A model generated the notes under the pieces. It worked only from the letters and a program-made list of their open reading frames with translations, had not been told where the DNA came from and made no database searches. DNA of 64,000 nucleotides from Planctomycetota bacterium (GTDB taxonomy: Bacteria > Planctomycetota > UBA1135): NCBI GenBank assembly GCA_021776795.1, contig JAJFFC010000012.1, positions 362,724 through 426,723 of the forward strand. Direction: 5' to 3'. This document shows positions 16,317 to 25,463 of this stretch, piece after piece (within the stretch, counting starts at the first letter, position 1; every line of letters starts with the position of its first letter). The translations under genes and the position numbers were made by a program.

Positions 16317-18225
16317 GACGCTGGCACCAATCGAGCAGAACAAAAAGCGACCACACGCGCGACCAGTAAATCCCCGGGGCATTGGCGTGATAGGCGCGCC
16401 ACAAACGAGCGACGGCATCGGGATTGATGCCGATGGAGCGGCAGGCTTCCTGGTCAAGAAGGCGTTCTTCCACTTGTTTTTGTAAGCCCTCACGACACCA
16501 GCGATCAATCGGCAAAACAAAACCTGACTTCGGGCGCTCAAACAGCGCCGGATCGAGCTGATCCAAGGTGAGGTCACGCAAGAGTTGTTTGCGCCCAAGG
16601 GGGGCGAAGCGGGTGTCGTCGTCCATGCCAGCTAGGCATTCGATCACGCGGTGATCGAGGAAGGGCACGCGCACTTCCAAAGAAGAAGCCATGCTGGCGG
16701 CATCGGTGTCGCGCAACAAGCGTTGTCCGACGAACTGCGAAAGCTCCATCAGGCTGATGGCCTGAAGCATGGTGGTGCCTTGTTCCAGATTCTCCAGCGG
16801 AAAGCCCTCACTAAATCCAAAGCTACCTTCGGCACCAGGTGCCAATTCGGCAAGGAAACTGCGAGTGTAAAGGCCAGCTGAAATCTGAAACAGCGTGGCA
16901 AGACTTTGGCCGTCGACAAAGACATCTTCCATCTTGCCCCAACGCGTTTGCGGACCGACCTCACCCGCAGGACCGGATTTCATGCGTGTCAACGTGCGCG
17001 CGACTTGGCGCCTCAGCTTCAGCGGAACCGCACGCAAGCGCCGATGCCATGCGCTGGCACGGGGAAGGTCACGGAAGCTGGAATAACCGCCGAACAACTC
17101 GTCGCCACCAGCACCGGAAAGGGCGACGGTAAGGCCAGCCTCGCGCACCGCTCGGCTGACAAAGTAGGTATTGATGCCGTCGAAAGTTGGCTGGTCTAAA
17201 CTCGCCAAGGCCGTCGGCAGTTGCTCCTGGAAATGCGCCCCGGTTAGCATCAGATTCTCATGCCGCGAACCAATCGCCTCGGCCACAGCCTGTGCGTACT
17301 TCGATTCATCAAACTCGACCTCTTCAAAGCCGATGCTAAAGGTGTGCACCGGTTCTTCGCGGGAGGACATGGCCATGGCGGCCAAGGCGCTGGAGTCGAT
17401 GCCGCCGGAAAGGAAAATGCCAAGCGGCACATCGGCCACTAAACGCGACGAAACCGCATCTTGCAGCACTTGCTTTAAATCCTGCGGGGAGCGCTCTTGG
17501 CCCCAACGTGGCAGGCTCCAATAGCGCAAGGGATGGACCTCGAGCGAATCCAGGCGCACCACGCTTTGGCTGCCTGCTTCGAGCAGGTTGACGCGATTCA
17601 CCATGGTGCGCGGGCCGGTGACAAATCCATTCCATAGGAAGGACTGCAGGCCGCGTGGATCAAGCTCTCGTGGAATCATGCCACTTGCCAGAATCGCGCG
17701 GAATTCCGAAGCTAACAGCAGTGTTTTGCCGTCGGGAGTATGCGCGTAATAAAGCGGCTTAATGCCCTGGCGGTCACGCAACAATCGCAAGCTTTGGCTT
17801 TGTGCATCCCAGTAAGCAATCGCGAACATGCCTTGGAAATGTTCGGCCGCTTCCTCGCCCCATTGTTCCATTGCACGCAACACCACCTCGGTGTCGCCTT
17901 GCGAACGAAACTGATGGCCACAAGCCTCCAGTTCTTGACGAACTTCGGCAAAGTTGTAAATCTCGCCGTTGAAGACCATCATGGCGCCCGGCTCGCCCAA
18001 CTTCATCGGTCCTCCGGCGCCCATTGGTTGCGCGCTGGCAGGGGAAAGGTCGATGATCGACAGGCGGCGGTGCGCTAACACCACACCCTGACCTTGCTCA
18101 TTCACCGGGCTGGTCCAAAATCCTTCGGCATCGGGGCCACGCAGCTTCTGCGCATCGTGCATGCGCCGAACCGCATCCACCACACTGGGGTCAATCGCGC
18201 CAATGGCTCCCGCTATTCCGCACAT
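16294..18225 (-). CDS. asnB: Asparagine synthase (glutamine-hydrolysing)
   Basis: ATP-dependent amidotransferase of 643 residues. Cys2 (MCGIAGAIG) is the N-terminal nucleophile of the glutaminase domain, followed by LAHRRLSIIDLS, GEIYNF and the RDRQGIKPLYY block. The C-terminal synthetase domain has the PPi loop LSGGIDSSALAAM, GAGGDELFGGYS and RVPFLDHRVIE. Stand-alone AsnB makes asparagine, but copies placed beside glycosyltransferases often belong to exopolysaccharide or capsule loci, where the amidotransfer target is unknown. Its start overlaps the upstream glycosyltransferase stop by 13 bases. Confidence 0.92.
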   Translation of the reverse strand: MCGIAGAIGAIDPSVVDAVRRMHDAQKLRGPDAEGFWTSPVNEQGQGVVLAHRRLSIIDLSPASAQPMGAGGPMKLGEPGAMMVFNGEIYNFAEVRQELEACGHQFRSQGDTEVVLRAMEQWGEEAAEHFQGMFAIAYWDAQSQSLRLLRDRQGIKPLYYAHTPDGKTLLLASEFRAILASGMIPRELDPRGLQSFLWNGFVTGPRTMVNRVNLLEAGSQSVVRLDSLEVHPLRYWSLPRWGQERSPQDLKQVLQDAVSSRLVADVPLGIFLSGGIDSSALAAMAMSSREEPVHTFSIGFEEVEFDESKYAQAVAEAIGSRHENLMLTGAHFQEQLPTALASLDQPTFDGINTYFVSRAVREAGLTVALSGAGGDELFGGYSSFRDLPRASAWHRRLRAVPLKLRRQVARTLTRMKSGPAGEVGPQTRWGKMEDVFVDGQSLATLFQISAGLYTRSFLAELAPGAEGSFGFSEGFPLENLEQGTTMLQAISLMELSQFVGQRLLRDTDAASMASSLEVRVPFLDHRVIECLAGMDDDTRFAPLGRKQLLRDLTLDQLDPALFERPKSGFVLPIDRWCREGLQKQVEERLLDQEACRSIGINPDAVARLWRAYHANAPGIYWSRVWSLFVLLDWCQRHGIQRAA

Positions 18226-19427
18226 CCTAGATAGTCCTGGAAAAGTTGATGGAGCTTGTCCGCTTCAGTGGGCTGGTGATGCTCCCGGGCGACGGCATCG
18301 TGGCCATGTTTGCCCATAGCGGAGAGTTGGGTGGCATCAAGTCCAGCCACGTCTTCCATCGCTTTGCTGACGTCCTCTACCGAGCCGGCTGGGAACAGGA
18401 AACCATTGACACCGTTCTCGACTAGTTCCGGAATGCCGGCGATGTAGGTCGTGATCACGGGGCGCCCCAGGGCAAAGGCTTCCATAATCACCACGGGGAG
18501 TCCTTCAGCAAAACTTGGCAGCACGAGTGCGCGACAGGATTGCAGTAAGTCGCGAACTTCCTGCTCATTAACCCAGCCGGTAATGCGCACATGATCCTGC
18601 AGCTGGAAGTCGGCAATGGCGCGTTCGATTTCCGGGCGCATTTCGCCGTCACCAACTAGAATTAAATCTAAGTCGGCGCCATTCTTGCGCGCCTTGGCCA
18701 AGGCCTCGAGCAAAAGCAACTGCCCCTTCTGCGCCGACAGGCGGCCGATGCAAATCAAGGTCTTACTATCTTCCTGGACGGGAGAATAAGCTTCCAAGAA
18801 GCCGTCGCTCACTGCGCAATGAATCTGATGAATTTTGCCCCAGTGTGCGAACTCAGTCCAGCGTCGAATCTGCGCAGAACAGTAAGAGGTAATGGCGCAG
18901 GCAAAAGCGGCCTCGGCCACCGAGCCGCCGATGTCCAATGCCTTGGGCGCATCGAACTCGTTGGGGCCATGAGTGGTGAAGCTAAAGCTTGGGCCGCCCA
19001 TCACGCGAATCATGCGTGCTACTTTGGTGGCGTTGGTCGCGAAATGCACATGCACATGATCAATCTTGCGGCGACGATATTCGCGCATCAGGATATGGGC
19101 TTCGACCCAATAGGCGACATGACGAAAAAAGCCACGGTCGCTGACTCGCGTAAGTCGGTAGCCTAGGCGCAGCGCAGCCAAGCTCTTCAGAGGGTGGCGC
19201 AAGCCTTCGGCAAACGCTCCGCACAGAATCCTGAGCTTCGGTCGCTCGAGGCAAATGTAGGTGCGTTCGAGCTCCTCCAAATCTTCTGGATCCGCCAGGG
19301 TCTCGCCCGAACTGCGAATGGAGCTGCGGAATATCTTCAGCCCGCGATCTTCCAATGCCCGAATTTCACGCCGGATGAAGGTGTGACTGACTTTCGGGTA
19401 CTGATTGGTGAGGTAGGCAATGTTCAT
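18213..19427 (-). CDS. Family 4 (GT-B) glycosyltransferase
   Basis: Retaining glycosyltransferase of 404 residues. N-terminal Rossmann start MNIAYLTNQYPKVSHTFI; HVHFATNATKVA and THGPNEFDAP in the first domain; C-terminal donor domain with LICIGRLSAQKGQLLLLEAL, LVGDGEMRPEIE and the signature LPSFAEGLPVVIMEAFALG (E-x7-E). The ATG at 19427 is preferred to one six codons upstream because it begins the first strand. Similar proteins occur in exopolysaccharide clusters with asnB. First gene of the minus-strand operon; 144 bases separate it from divergent adenosine deaminase. Confidence 0.87.
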   Translation of the reverse strand: MNIAYLTNQYPKVSHTFIRREIRALEDRGLKIFRSSIRSSGETLADPEDLEELERTYICLERPKLRILCGAFAEGLRHPLKSLAALRLGYRLTRVSDRGFFRHVAYWVEAHILMREYRRRKIDHVHVHFATNATKVARMIRVMGGPSFSFTTHGPNEFDAPKALDIGGSVAEAAFACAITSYCSAQIRRWTEFAHWGKIHQIHCAVSDGFLEAYSPVQEDSKTLICIGRLSAQKGQLLLLEALAKARKNGADLDLILVGDGEMRPEIERAIADFQLQDHVRITGWVNEQEVRDLLQSCRALVLPSFAEGLPVVIMEAFALGRPVITTYIAGIPELVENGVNGFLFPAGSVEDVSKAMEDVAGLDATQLSAMGKHGHDAVAREHHQPTEADKLHQLFQDYLGCAE

Positions 19428-19530
19428 GGGACCCAAAATCCCCACGCGGGGGAGCCTTTTCGTGCCTAAGGCGAGCCGATTGTAGGCGCGAGAGCCTCAG
19501 TATCCTATTTCGGCAAACTTCTTCCCCGCC

Positions 19531-19559
19531 TTGACTTGCAAGCAATCGCAAAGCTACTA
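19531..19559 (+). promoter_or_regulatory. Weak candidate promoter for adenosine deaminase gene
   Basis: TTGACT (five of six -35 positions) is followed 17 bases later by CTACTA, a poor -10. If real, transcription would begin only a few bases before the ATG at 19572, giving a nearly leaderless mRNA, consistent with the lack of a Shine-Dalgarno there. Otherwise the 144-base gap 19428-19571 shows nothing recognisable. Confidence 0.25.
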
Positions 19560-19571
19560 CCTTAGCGGCCC

Positions 19572-20792
19572 ATGAGCGCGCTCTCCGACACCCTGATTCA
19601 GGACTTGCCCAAGACCGATTTGCATGTGCATCTCGATGGCTCCATGCGTCCCGAAACCCTGCTAGAACTCGCCGAAGAGCAGGGGGTCAAGCTGCCGGCT
19701 AAGAGTGTCAAAGGGCTTTACGCCAAGGTCTTCAAGGAGAAATATCAGGACCTGCCAGATTACCTCAACGGCTTCGCCTACACCTGTGCCGTCATGCGTA
19801 CGCCACAAGCCATCGAGCGCATTGCCCGCGAGCTTTGTGAAGACAACTTTGCCGAGGGGGTGCGCTACTTTGAAATGCGCTTTGCGCCGCAGTTGTTGAC
19901 GGGGAGTGGCATGAGCATCGAAGACGTCTTGTGCGCGGCTTCACGTGGCATCGCCAAGGCAGAGCGCAAAGCCAATGCGCGCGCTGCCATCCAGCGTGGA
20001 GAAGAGCCAGCCTTTCGCGCCGCGATTGTGGTCTGTGCCATGCGCTTCTTTGCGCCACCGTTCTCACCGACTTATGCGCAGATGTTCGAAGCCTTTGGCG
20101 AGCTACCACCACATATTCTGTACGGCCTAGCTTCCGAAGCATTGGTTAAGGCGGCGATTCGCGCGCGAGATACTCATGGCTTGCCAGTTGTGGGCGTGGA
20201 CATCGCCGGCGCCGAGCGCGGCTACCCTGCCAAAGATCACCGCTATGCCTACAAGCGCGCTCACGATGCCTTCATGGGTAAGACGGTGCATGCCGGTGAA
20301 GATTACGGCCCGGAATCTATTTTCCAAGCCTTGACCGACCTTCACGCCGATCGCATCGGCCATGGCACCTGGCTATTCCATGCTGGTCATATTCGCGACC
20401 GCTCGATTACCGATAAGAAAGCCTACATCAACCGTCTGGTGCAGCATTTGGCAGATCGTCGCATCAATATTGAGGTGTGTCTGACCTCAAACCTGCAAAC
20501 CTTGCCCGCGCTTGGCAGTATTGGCCGCCACCCTTTCAAGCAAATGCTCAAGCAGCGCCTCTCGACCAGCTTGTGCACCGATAATCGCCTGGTTTCGCGC
20601 ACCACGGTCAGCCGCGAATATCGCCTGGCCATCGACACCTTCAAGCTCAAGCAAAAGGATCTCGCCGACCTCCTGGTCCAAGGCTTCAAGCGCAGCTTCT
20701 TCCCGGGAAGCTATCTTGAGAAGCGTGCTTATGTCCGCCAAGTCCTGGACTACCGTGACCGCGTCTTCGCGGAGCACGGCGTTACGCGCTAA
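19572..20792 (+). CDS. Adenosine deaminase family protein
   Basis: Zinc-dependent purine deaminase of 406 residues, converting adenosine or deoxyadenosine to inosine in salvage. All catalytic blocks are visible: the zinc ligands in TDLHVHLDGS, the His-Glu pair in TVHAGEDYG, GHGTWL, and SLCTDNRLVSRTTVSREY, whose TDN form is typical of one bacterial ADA subgroup. An insertion of about 40 residues with AERKANARAAIQRGEE separates early strands. 6-aminodeoxyfutalosine deaminase belongs to the same family and would fit the menaquinone genes at 38-41 kb, but nothing here separates the two activities. Confidence 0.85.
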   Translation: MSALSDTLIQDLPKTDLHVHLDGSMRPETLLELAEEQGVKLPAKSVKGLYAKVFKEKYQDLPDYLNGFAYTCAVMRTPQAIERIARELCEDNFAEGVRYFEMRFAPQLLTGSGMSIEDVLCAASRGIAKAERKANARAAIQRGEEPAFRAAIVVCAMRFFAPPFSPTYAQMFEAFGELPPHILYGLASEALVKAAIRARDTHGLPVVGVDIAGAERGYPAKDHRYAYKRAHDAFMGKTVHAGEDYGPESIFQALTDLHADRIGHGTWLFHAGHIRDRSITDKKAYINRLVQHLADRRINIEVCLTSNLQTLPALGSIGRHPFKQMLKQRLSTSLCTDNRLVSRTTVSREYRLAIDTFKLKQKDLADLLVQGFKRSFFPGSYLEKRAYVRQVLDYRDRVFAEHGVTR

Positions 20793-20811
20793 GGCGAGTT
20801 CAGGATTTCGA

Positions 20812-20823
20812 GGAGAATTCTCC
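20812..20823. promoter_or_regulatory. Palindrome upstream of ECF sigma gene
   Basis: GGAGAATTCTCC is a perfect 12-base palindrome 32 bases before the sigma gene start. The following GGCGTCGGGGGCGTCGTC includes a CGTC element of the kind found at -10 of ECF promoters, so this may be an autoregulated promoter or operator. There is no direct evidence beyond position and symmetry. Confidence 0.3.
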
Positions 20824-20855
20824 CAAGAAGGCGTCGGGGGCGTCGTCTTTCGGGC

Positions 20856-21416
20856 GTGAGTGATAGGAAAACAGGCTCAGAACCTGCTGACGGCACTTTG
20901 CTGGCGAGTTTTCGCGCCGGCGATGCCCAAGCCTTCGATCAACTGGTCGAACGGCACCAGGCCTCGCTACTGCGATTTGCCACCAGTTTGGTGCGTGAAG
21001 CGGCCCGAGCCGAGGACATCGTCCAAGAAGTTTTCCTGCGCTTGCTCCGGAAGGGTCCTGAACTCGGCAGCGAGGACTCCGCTGGATCTTGGCTATTTCG
21101 GGTCTGCCGCAACCTCGCCTACGACACGATGAAAATGGAAACCAGAGAACTGGCTCGCCGCGAACGCTTGCCCGTCGCCGAAAGCAAAACGCCCGACGAC
21201 GTGCATGCCGACAAGGAGGTCCTCGATTTGGTCGGTCGCGAATGGCAGCAATTGCCAGAACGCGAACGGGAAGCTCTGTGGCTTAAGGTCCATGAAGGAC
21301 TGAGCTACAAAGAGATTGCCGCACTCCTGGACATCAAAGCAGGCACCGTGGGGTGGTTGATTCATGAAGCCATGAATCGATTGACCACGCAGTTGCGTCG
21401 CGCCCAAGCCATCTAA
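20856..21416 (+). CDS. ECF-type RNA polymerase sigma factor
   Basis: A sigma-70 family factor of 186 residues, starting with GTG. Region 2 (VERHQASLLRFATSLVREA, then AEDIVQEVFLRLL) and region 4 (LPEREREALWLKVHEGLSYK, followed by an HTH ending GTVGWLIHEAMNRL) are clear and separated by a short linker, with no region 3 or extra C-terminal domain. It is followed 15 bases later by a membrane-anchored protein with an anti-sigma-like N-terminus, the standard arrangement of ECF sigma and its regulator. Target promoters are unknown; the palindrome just upstream suggests autoregulation. Confidence 0.92.
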   Translation: MSDRKTGSEPADGTLLASFRAGDAQAFDQLVERHQASLLRFATSLVREAARAEDIVQEVFLRLLRKGPELGSEDSAGSWLFRVCRNLAYDTMKMETRELARRERLPVAESKTPDDVHADKEVLDLVGREWQQLPEREREALWLKVHEGLSYKEIAALLDIKAGTVGWLIHEAMNRLTTQLRRAQAI

Positions 21417-21431
21417 GCCGCCGGAGAAACG

Positions 21432-24230
21432 ATGAAAGACCAACACATGGAAGGCCACGACGAGAATCAAGATCCGTCGATGGAACAACTGTTGACCACT
21501 TACCTGCTCGGTGAGTGCGATGAAGCCACTGCGGCCCGCGTCGAGCAGGCGCTTGCCGCCGACGACCTGTTGCGTGCTCGCAAGGAAGCTCTAGAAGAGG
21601 TGCTCGGATTGTTGCGCAAGAACGCACCAGAAGCGCCAGCATCTTTGGCGCCTGAGCGTCGTGAGGCTCTGCGCGCAGAAGCGTTGGCGGCGGCCGGCGC
21701 TCCAAGCGAAGACCACGCCCCAGCGGCGACTCGTCCACCCTGGTGGCAGGCTCCGACTTGGCGCATGGCCGCAGGATTATTGATCTTCGGCGGTGCGATT
21801 GCCTTGTGGCAGCCCTGGACGGGGGATTCCGTCAACATGCGCCCAGGATATGAAGCCAGTGGCCCAGCCGTTTCTGGCAGATCAAGTGAAGCCAAACTGA
21901 GTGATTTGGGCTACGCAGGCCCTGAGAACGAGTCGCCATCAGCAGAGAACTCTCCTGCGACTCCGGGGCGAGCCATTCCGGGAAACACTGATTCCTTGGA
22001 CATGCTCGGCAAGGACAAGAATCAAGATTTCTTGGGCCAGATTCAGCACAATCCCGCATCTGGCGCCGGCGGCGACGCTGGAGGCGTGGTAGGGGGATTG
22101 GAAGTTGACCGGGTTTGGAGCAATGACGCAGAAGCGGACGATGTTCGCGCGCGAACCGAGAACATTCTCGACGAGTACAAACAAAGGCTTCCCGCGCAGG
22201 AGGTTACTCCTCAGTTTGGCTTCCTCATTGCCGATTCGGCTGACCTGGTCCATAGTTTGCAGCCGGAGTTCGAATACGAGGTGGAAGAAATCTTGCTGGA
22301 CCCTGCGGTTGGAGGAGTTTCGACGCCATCCACTCCTGCACCTGGATCTCCGGCATCTAGCGCGGCTCCCATGGAGGGCTTGGCAGCCAATCCAAAGCGC
22401 GAAGCCAATCGCCAGCCTGAAGCTCTGCGTCGCGATGTGTTCGGGGCGCCGTCGACGGTGCAAGAGGACGCATCGGGCGGACGCTTTGCAGGCGAAGAGG
22501 CCGATGAACTCGCCGGCGACGATCTCCGCGGCTTGGCCAGCCTTGGTTACTCCGGTGGAGGAGGCGGCGGCGCCTTTGACCGCGAAAATCGTGCGTCTAG
22601 CGGCTACGTCGTCATCGATGGTTATGGCCGTCGTTACCACAACGAACAGATTCTCAACCACCTGCATCGCCAGGAGCGAGAGCGTCCCTCCGATATGTTC
22701 TTCCGCTACTACGGTGACAATGCCGCAGTGCTGACGACGACCAACCCGCTCAGCACCTTTGCTGCGGATGTCGATAGCGCAAGCTACGCCCTGTCGCGTG
22801 CCTACCTGGTCGACGGCAATGTGCCTCCGAAGGCAGCGGTCCGTACCGAGGAGTTCTTGAACTACTTCGATTACGATCTCCCTGTAGCGACTGAGGATGA
22901 CTTCGCGGTGTACATGGAAGGCGGGCCGAGTGTGTTCAGCCGCGAACCACGCCAGTTGTTGGGCATCGGCGTCAAAGCCAAAGAGATTGCCGCAGATGCA
23001 CGTCCAGCCATGAACTTGGTCTTTGTCATCGACAAGTCCGGTTCGATGGAAGGGGAGCGCATGCAGCTGGTCAAAGACGCTTTGGAGTTGGTGATTGATC
23101 AACTCAAAGAAGACGACACCCTTGGCTTGGTGACCTTTGATAGCCACGGCCATGTGCTGCAGGAATCCATTCCTGTGCGCGAACGGTACAAGTTACGCCG
23201 TGCGGTGCGCAGCCTGTCCACGGGTGGTTCCACCAATGCTGGCGAAGGCCTCGCCCTTGGTTATGAAATGATTGAGCAGGTCTTCGACCCGAAGCGCATC
23301 AACCGTGTCATCTTGGCTTCCGATGGTGTCGCCAACACTGGGGAAACCGATCAACAGCGGATCTTGGCCGATGTCCGATCGCGCGCCGAAGCGGAAGTCG
23401 ACCTGACCACTTTGGGTGTTGGTATGGGTAACCACAATGACGTCTTCTTGGAGCAGCTTGCTGACCAAGGCGATGGCTCTTGCCACTACCTAGATGACTT
23501 TGCGGAAGCCAAGCGCGTCTTGGTCGATGACTTCCTCGGCACCTTGGTCACGGTGGGTCGTCAGCTCAAGATTCAAGTGGAGTTCGACCCGCAGGTGGTG
23601 CAACGCTGGCGCCAGCTCGGCTATGAAAACCGGTCCCTAACGGCAGCGCAGTTCCGCGATGACTCAGTCGACGCCGGCGAGGTGGGTTCCGGTCAAGATG
23701 TCGTCGCTCTTTATGAGCTCGACCTCATGCCCGAAGCCGATGCCGAGGCCACCCTGGCCACCGTTCGCTTGCGCTGGATTCCCGAGGGCGCCAGCGAAGC
23801 CGTGGAGCGCAGCTTCCCCATGACCGTTGGGGAATTGACCGGGCGTTGGGGGCTGACCTCGAAGCGTCTACGCTTGGCTGCGGTGAGCGCACAGTTGGCA
23901 GAGACCTTGCGTCAAAGCTGGCATGCCCGCGGCGATGATCGCGAACTCCTAGCCAGTGAGGCCGAGCGCCTGGCACAAGAGTGGAAGGAGCAATCCGAAG
24001 TTGCGGAACTGCGCGACATGATTCGTCGTACCCACAGCCTGCTTCCACGCTATGCCGCCGAAGATGAGCTGACCCAACTGATGGAGGAGGTGCGCTGGAT
24101 GAACCTGCGCCAGGCCGAGATTGAGCAGCTCCAAGAGGGGCAGGATCAGCAGGAAGATTTGCTGGAGGCGCTGCGTCTACAGAATGCGGCGCTGGAAACT
24201 CGACTCCAAGAGCTCCTTCAGGGCCGATAA
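21432..24230 (+). CDS. Anti-sigma-like N-terminus fused to YfbK-type von Willebrand factor A protein
   Basis: A 932-residue membrane protein. Residues 1-100 form an acidic helical region (EQLLTTYLLGECDEATAARV) of the kind seen in anti-sigma factors, without an obvious zinc His-Cys motif. Residues 110-126 are a single membrane segment. A Pro/Gly/Ser-rich linker runs to about 440, then the YfbK family start NPLSTFAADVDSASYALSRA. The VWA domain has the MIDAS motif DKSGSM with Asp534, plus STGGSTNAGEGL and ASDGVANTGE. The last 60 residues are Gln/Glu-rich coiled coil. It probably holds the adjacent sigma factor inside while the metal-binding VWA domain reads a signal outside; this coupling is inferred. 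Confidence 0.82.
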   Translation: MKDQHMEGHDENQDPSMEQLLTTYLLGECDEATAARVEQALAADDLLRARKEALEEVLGLLRKNAPEAPASLAPERREALRAEALAAAGAPSEDHAPAATRPPWWQAPTWRMAAGLLIFGGAIALWQPWTGDSVNMRPGYEASGPAVSGRSSEAKLSDLGYAGPENESPSAENSPATPGRAIPGNTDSLDMLGKDKNQDFLGQIQHNPASGAGGDAGGVVGGLEVDRVWSNDAEADDVRARTENILDEYKQRLPAQEVTPQFGFLIADSADLVHSLQPEFEYEVEEILLDPAVGGVSTPSTPAPGSPASSAAPMEGLAANPKREANRQPEALRRDVFGAPSTVQEDASGGRFAGEEADELAGDDLRGLASLGYSGGGGGGAFDRENRASSGYVVIDGYGRRYHNEQILNHLHRQERERPSDMFFRYYGDNAAVLTTTNPLSTFAADVDSASYALSRAYLVDGNVPPKAAVRTEEFLNYFDYDLPVATEDDFAVYMEGGPSVFSREPRQLLGIGVKAKEIAADARPAMNLVFVIDKSGSMEGERMQLVKDALELVIDQLKEDDTLGLVTFDSHGHVLQESIPVRERYKLRRAVRSLSTGGSTNAGEGLALGYEMIEQVFDPKRINRVILASDGVANTGETDQQRILADVRSRAEAEVDLTTLGVGMGNHNDVFLEQLADQGDGSCHYLDDFAEAKRVLVDDFLGTLVTVGRQLKIQVEFDPQVVQRWRQLGYENRSLTAAQFRDDSVDAGEVGSGQDVVALYELDLMPEADAEATLATVRLRWIPEGASEAVERSFPMTVGELTGRWGLTSKRLRLAAVSAQLAETLRQSWHARGDDRELLASEAERLAQEWKEQSEVAELRDMIRRTHSLLPRYAAEDELTQLMEEVRWMNLRQAEIEQLQEGQDQQEDLLEALRLQNAALETRLQELLQGR

Positions 24231-24272
24231 TGGGCCAATAAACCGGTCTTTTTGAGAGAAAAGGGAAAAGTG

Positions 24273-24298
24273 GGGGAAATCATGCAACTGATTTCCCC
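24273..24298 (+). repeat. Ten-base-pair hairpin after the VWA gene
   Basis: GGGGAAATCA (24273-24282) and TGATTTCCCC (24289-24298) pair perfectly around TGCAAC. No T-run follows on the plus strand, so it is not a standard intrinsic terminator there; on the minus strand a T-rich tract does follow, but no minus-strand gene ends here. It may be a processing or stability element in the 117-base gap. Confidence 0.4.
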
Positions 24299-24347
24299 TC
24301 CACCCGTAAACCAAGACGAACTGAGGGCTTTGCCTCCTGGAACCAAC

Positions 24348-25424
24348 ATGATATTCACCATTTCAACCTTGTCCTTGGCTGCGGTCCTTTTGCCGCAACA
24401 AACCATTACAGATTCTGAAGGCAACACACGTGAACTCACCGTCACGGAGACAGTTGCCGTAGAAGGAGCCAAAATCGCCCAAGCTGTGGTGGCCTTTGGC
24501 GAAGACGAAGAAAACCGCTTGCGGAAGTTCGTCAGCGAAGATGGTGGAATTGTCGTCTACACCGACTTCTCCAAGAGTGAAGGCAAAAACTTCATGAAGG
24601 CGGTCGAGACCATGCTGTCGCGCATGGACCATGCCTTTGGAGTCTCCCCGACAACCCCTAAATCGGAGGAGGTTCTATCCGGACTGCGCGAAGCCGGCCT
24701 CGATATTCCTGCCTCTACGGACCCACTCTTGTCCTTCTTGTTTGTCGACCCGGCCCATTATCACGGCCTGCTAGATGTCGTCAAAACCGTCGCGCCCTCT
24801 CAGCGAGATTTCATGGCTCGCTCCAAGAATACTACCGGGTTCACGATTTTCGCTCCTGAACTGACTTGCTACTTCCACGACACCAACTTTCAGGAAGAAG
24901 CCATTCCGGAGCGGTCCTTGGCGCATAATTTGGCGCACTTGAGCCTGAATCGTCGCTACGGCATCTTGCCCTTGTGGGTGCGGGAAGGCATTGCCACCGC
25001 CCTGGAAGATATGTGCTGGGGTGAAGTCTATGGTCCTTGGTACCTCAACGGATTCGTATTCAGCTCCTCTCATGGCGATTGGCGCGGCCGCGACACCAAA
25101 GAGGCCGTTGCCGAGCTGACCGACGTGATTGGCACCCTGTATTCCTACAAGGCCAATCCCTATCGCAATGATCTCGCTCACCTGTCCTTTGCCTGGGCGA
25201 CTTATGCCATGTTGGAGCAGCCAGAAGGCATTCAGACCTTCCTGGGTGCCTTGCAGGATCTCTACCTAACGGAGAATCTTTGGGGCGGAAACCCAACCTT
25301 CTCCAAGGAGCAGTATCAAGAGGCTTTCGATGCAGCCTTTGGCTCCGAGTTTTTGGCGGACATGCAGAAGTGGTGGAAGAAGCCACCCCGCTGGAACGCC
25401 AAGCCAAAGAAGAAGAAGCGGTAG
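24348..25424 (+). CDS. Secreted gluzincin-like protein with altered HExxH motif
   Basis: A 358-residue exported protein; the ATG at 24348 opens the signal peptide MIFTISTLSLAAVLLPQ, which is why it is preferred over in-frame starts at 24252 and 24282. The region RSLAHNLAHLSLNRRYGILP (about 190-209) followed by LWVREGIATALED is laid out like planctomycete DUF1570-type metallopeptidases, where HExxH precedes a PLWxxEGxA block. Here the HExxH position reads HNLAH (193-197), so the catalytic Glu is Asn while both His remain. The C-terminus is a Lys/Pro tail. It could be a non-catalytic relative; family membership is an inference. Confidence 0.6.
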   Translation: MIFTISTLSLAAVLLPQQTITDSEGNTRELTVTETVAVEGAKIAQAVVAFGEDEENRLRKFVSEDGGIVVYTDFSKSEGKNFMKAVETMLSRMDHAFGVSPTTPKSEEVLSGLREAGLDIPASTDPLLSFLFVDPAHYHGLLDVVKTVAPSQRDFMARSKNTTGFTIFAPELTCYFHDTNFQEEAIPERSLAHNLAHLSLNRRYGILPLWVREGIATALEDMCWGEVYGPWYLNGFVFSSSHGDWRGRDTKEAVAELTDVIGTLYSYKANPYRNDLAHLSFAWATYAMLEQPEGIQTFLGALQDLYLTENLWGGNPTFSKEQYQEAFDAAFGSEFLADMQKWWKKPPRWNAKPKKKKR

Positions 25425-25463
25425 AGGCCTGTGCTTGGCCTAGCCCTGTTGTAAAACAGGCCT

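Noticed and set aside
21939-23153. A 404-codon antisense frame within the VWA gene
   Set aside because: Opposite a protein with intact VWA motifs; no recognisable domain and no start signal.
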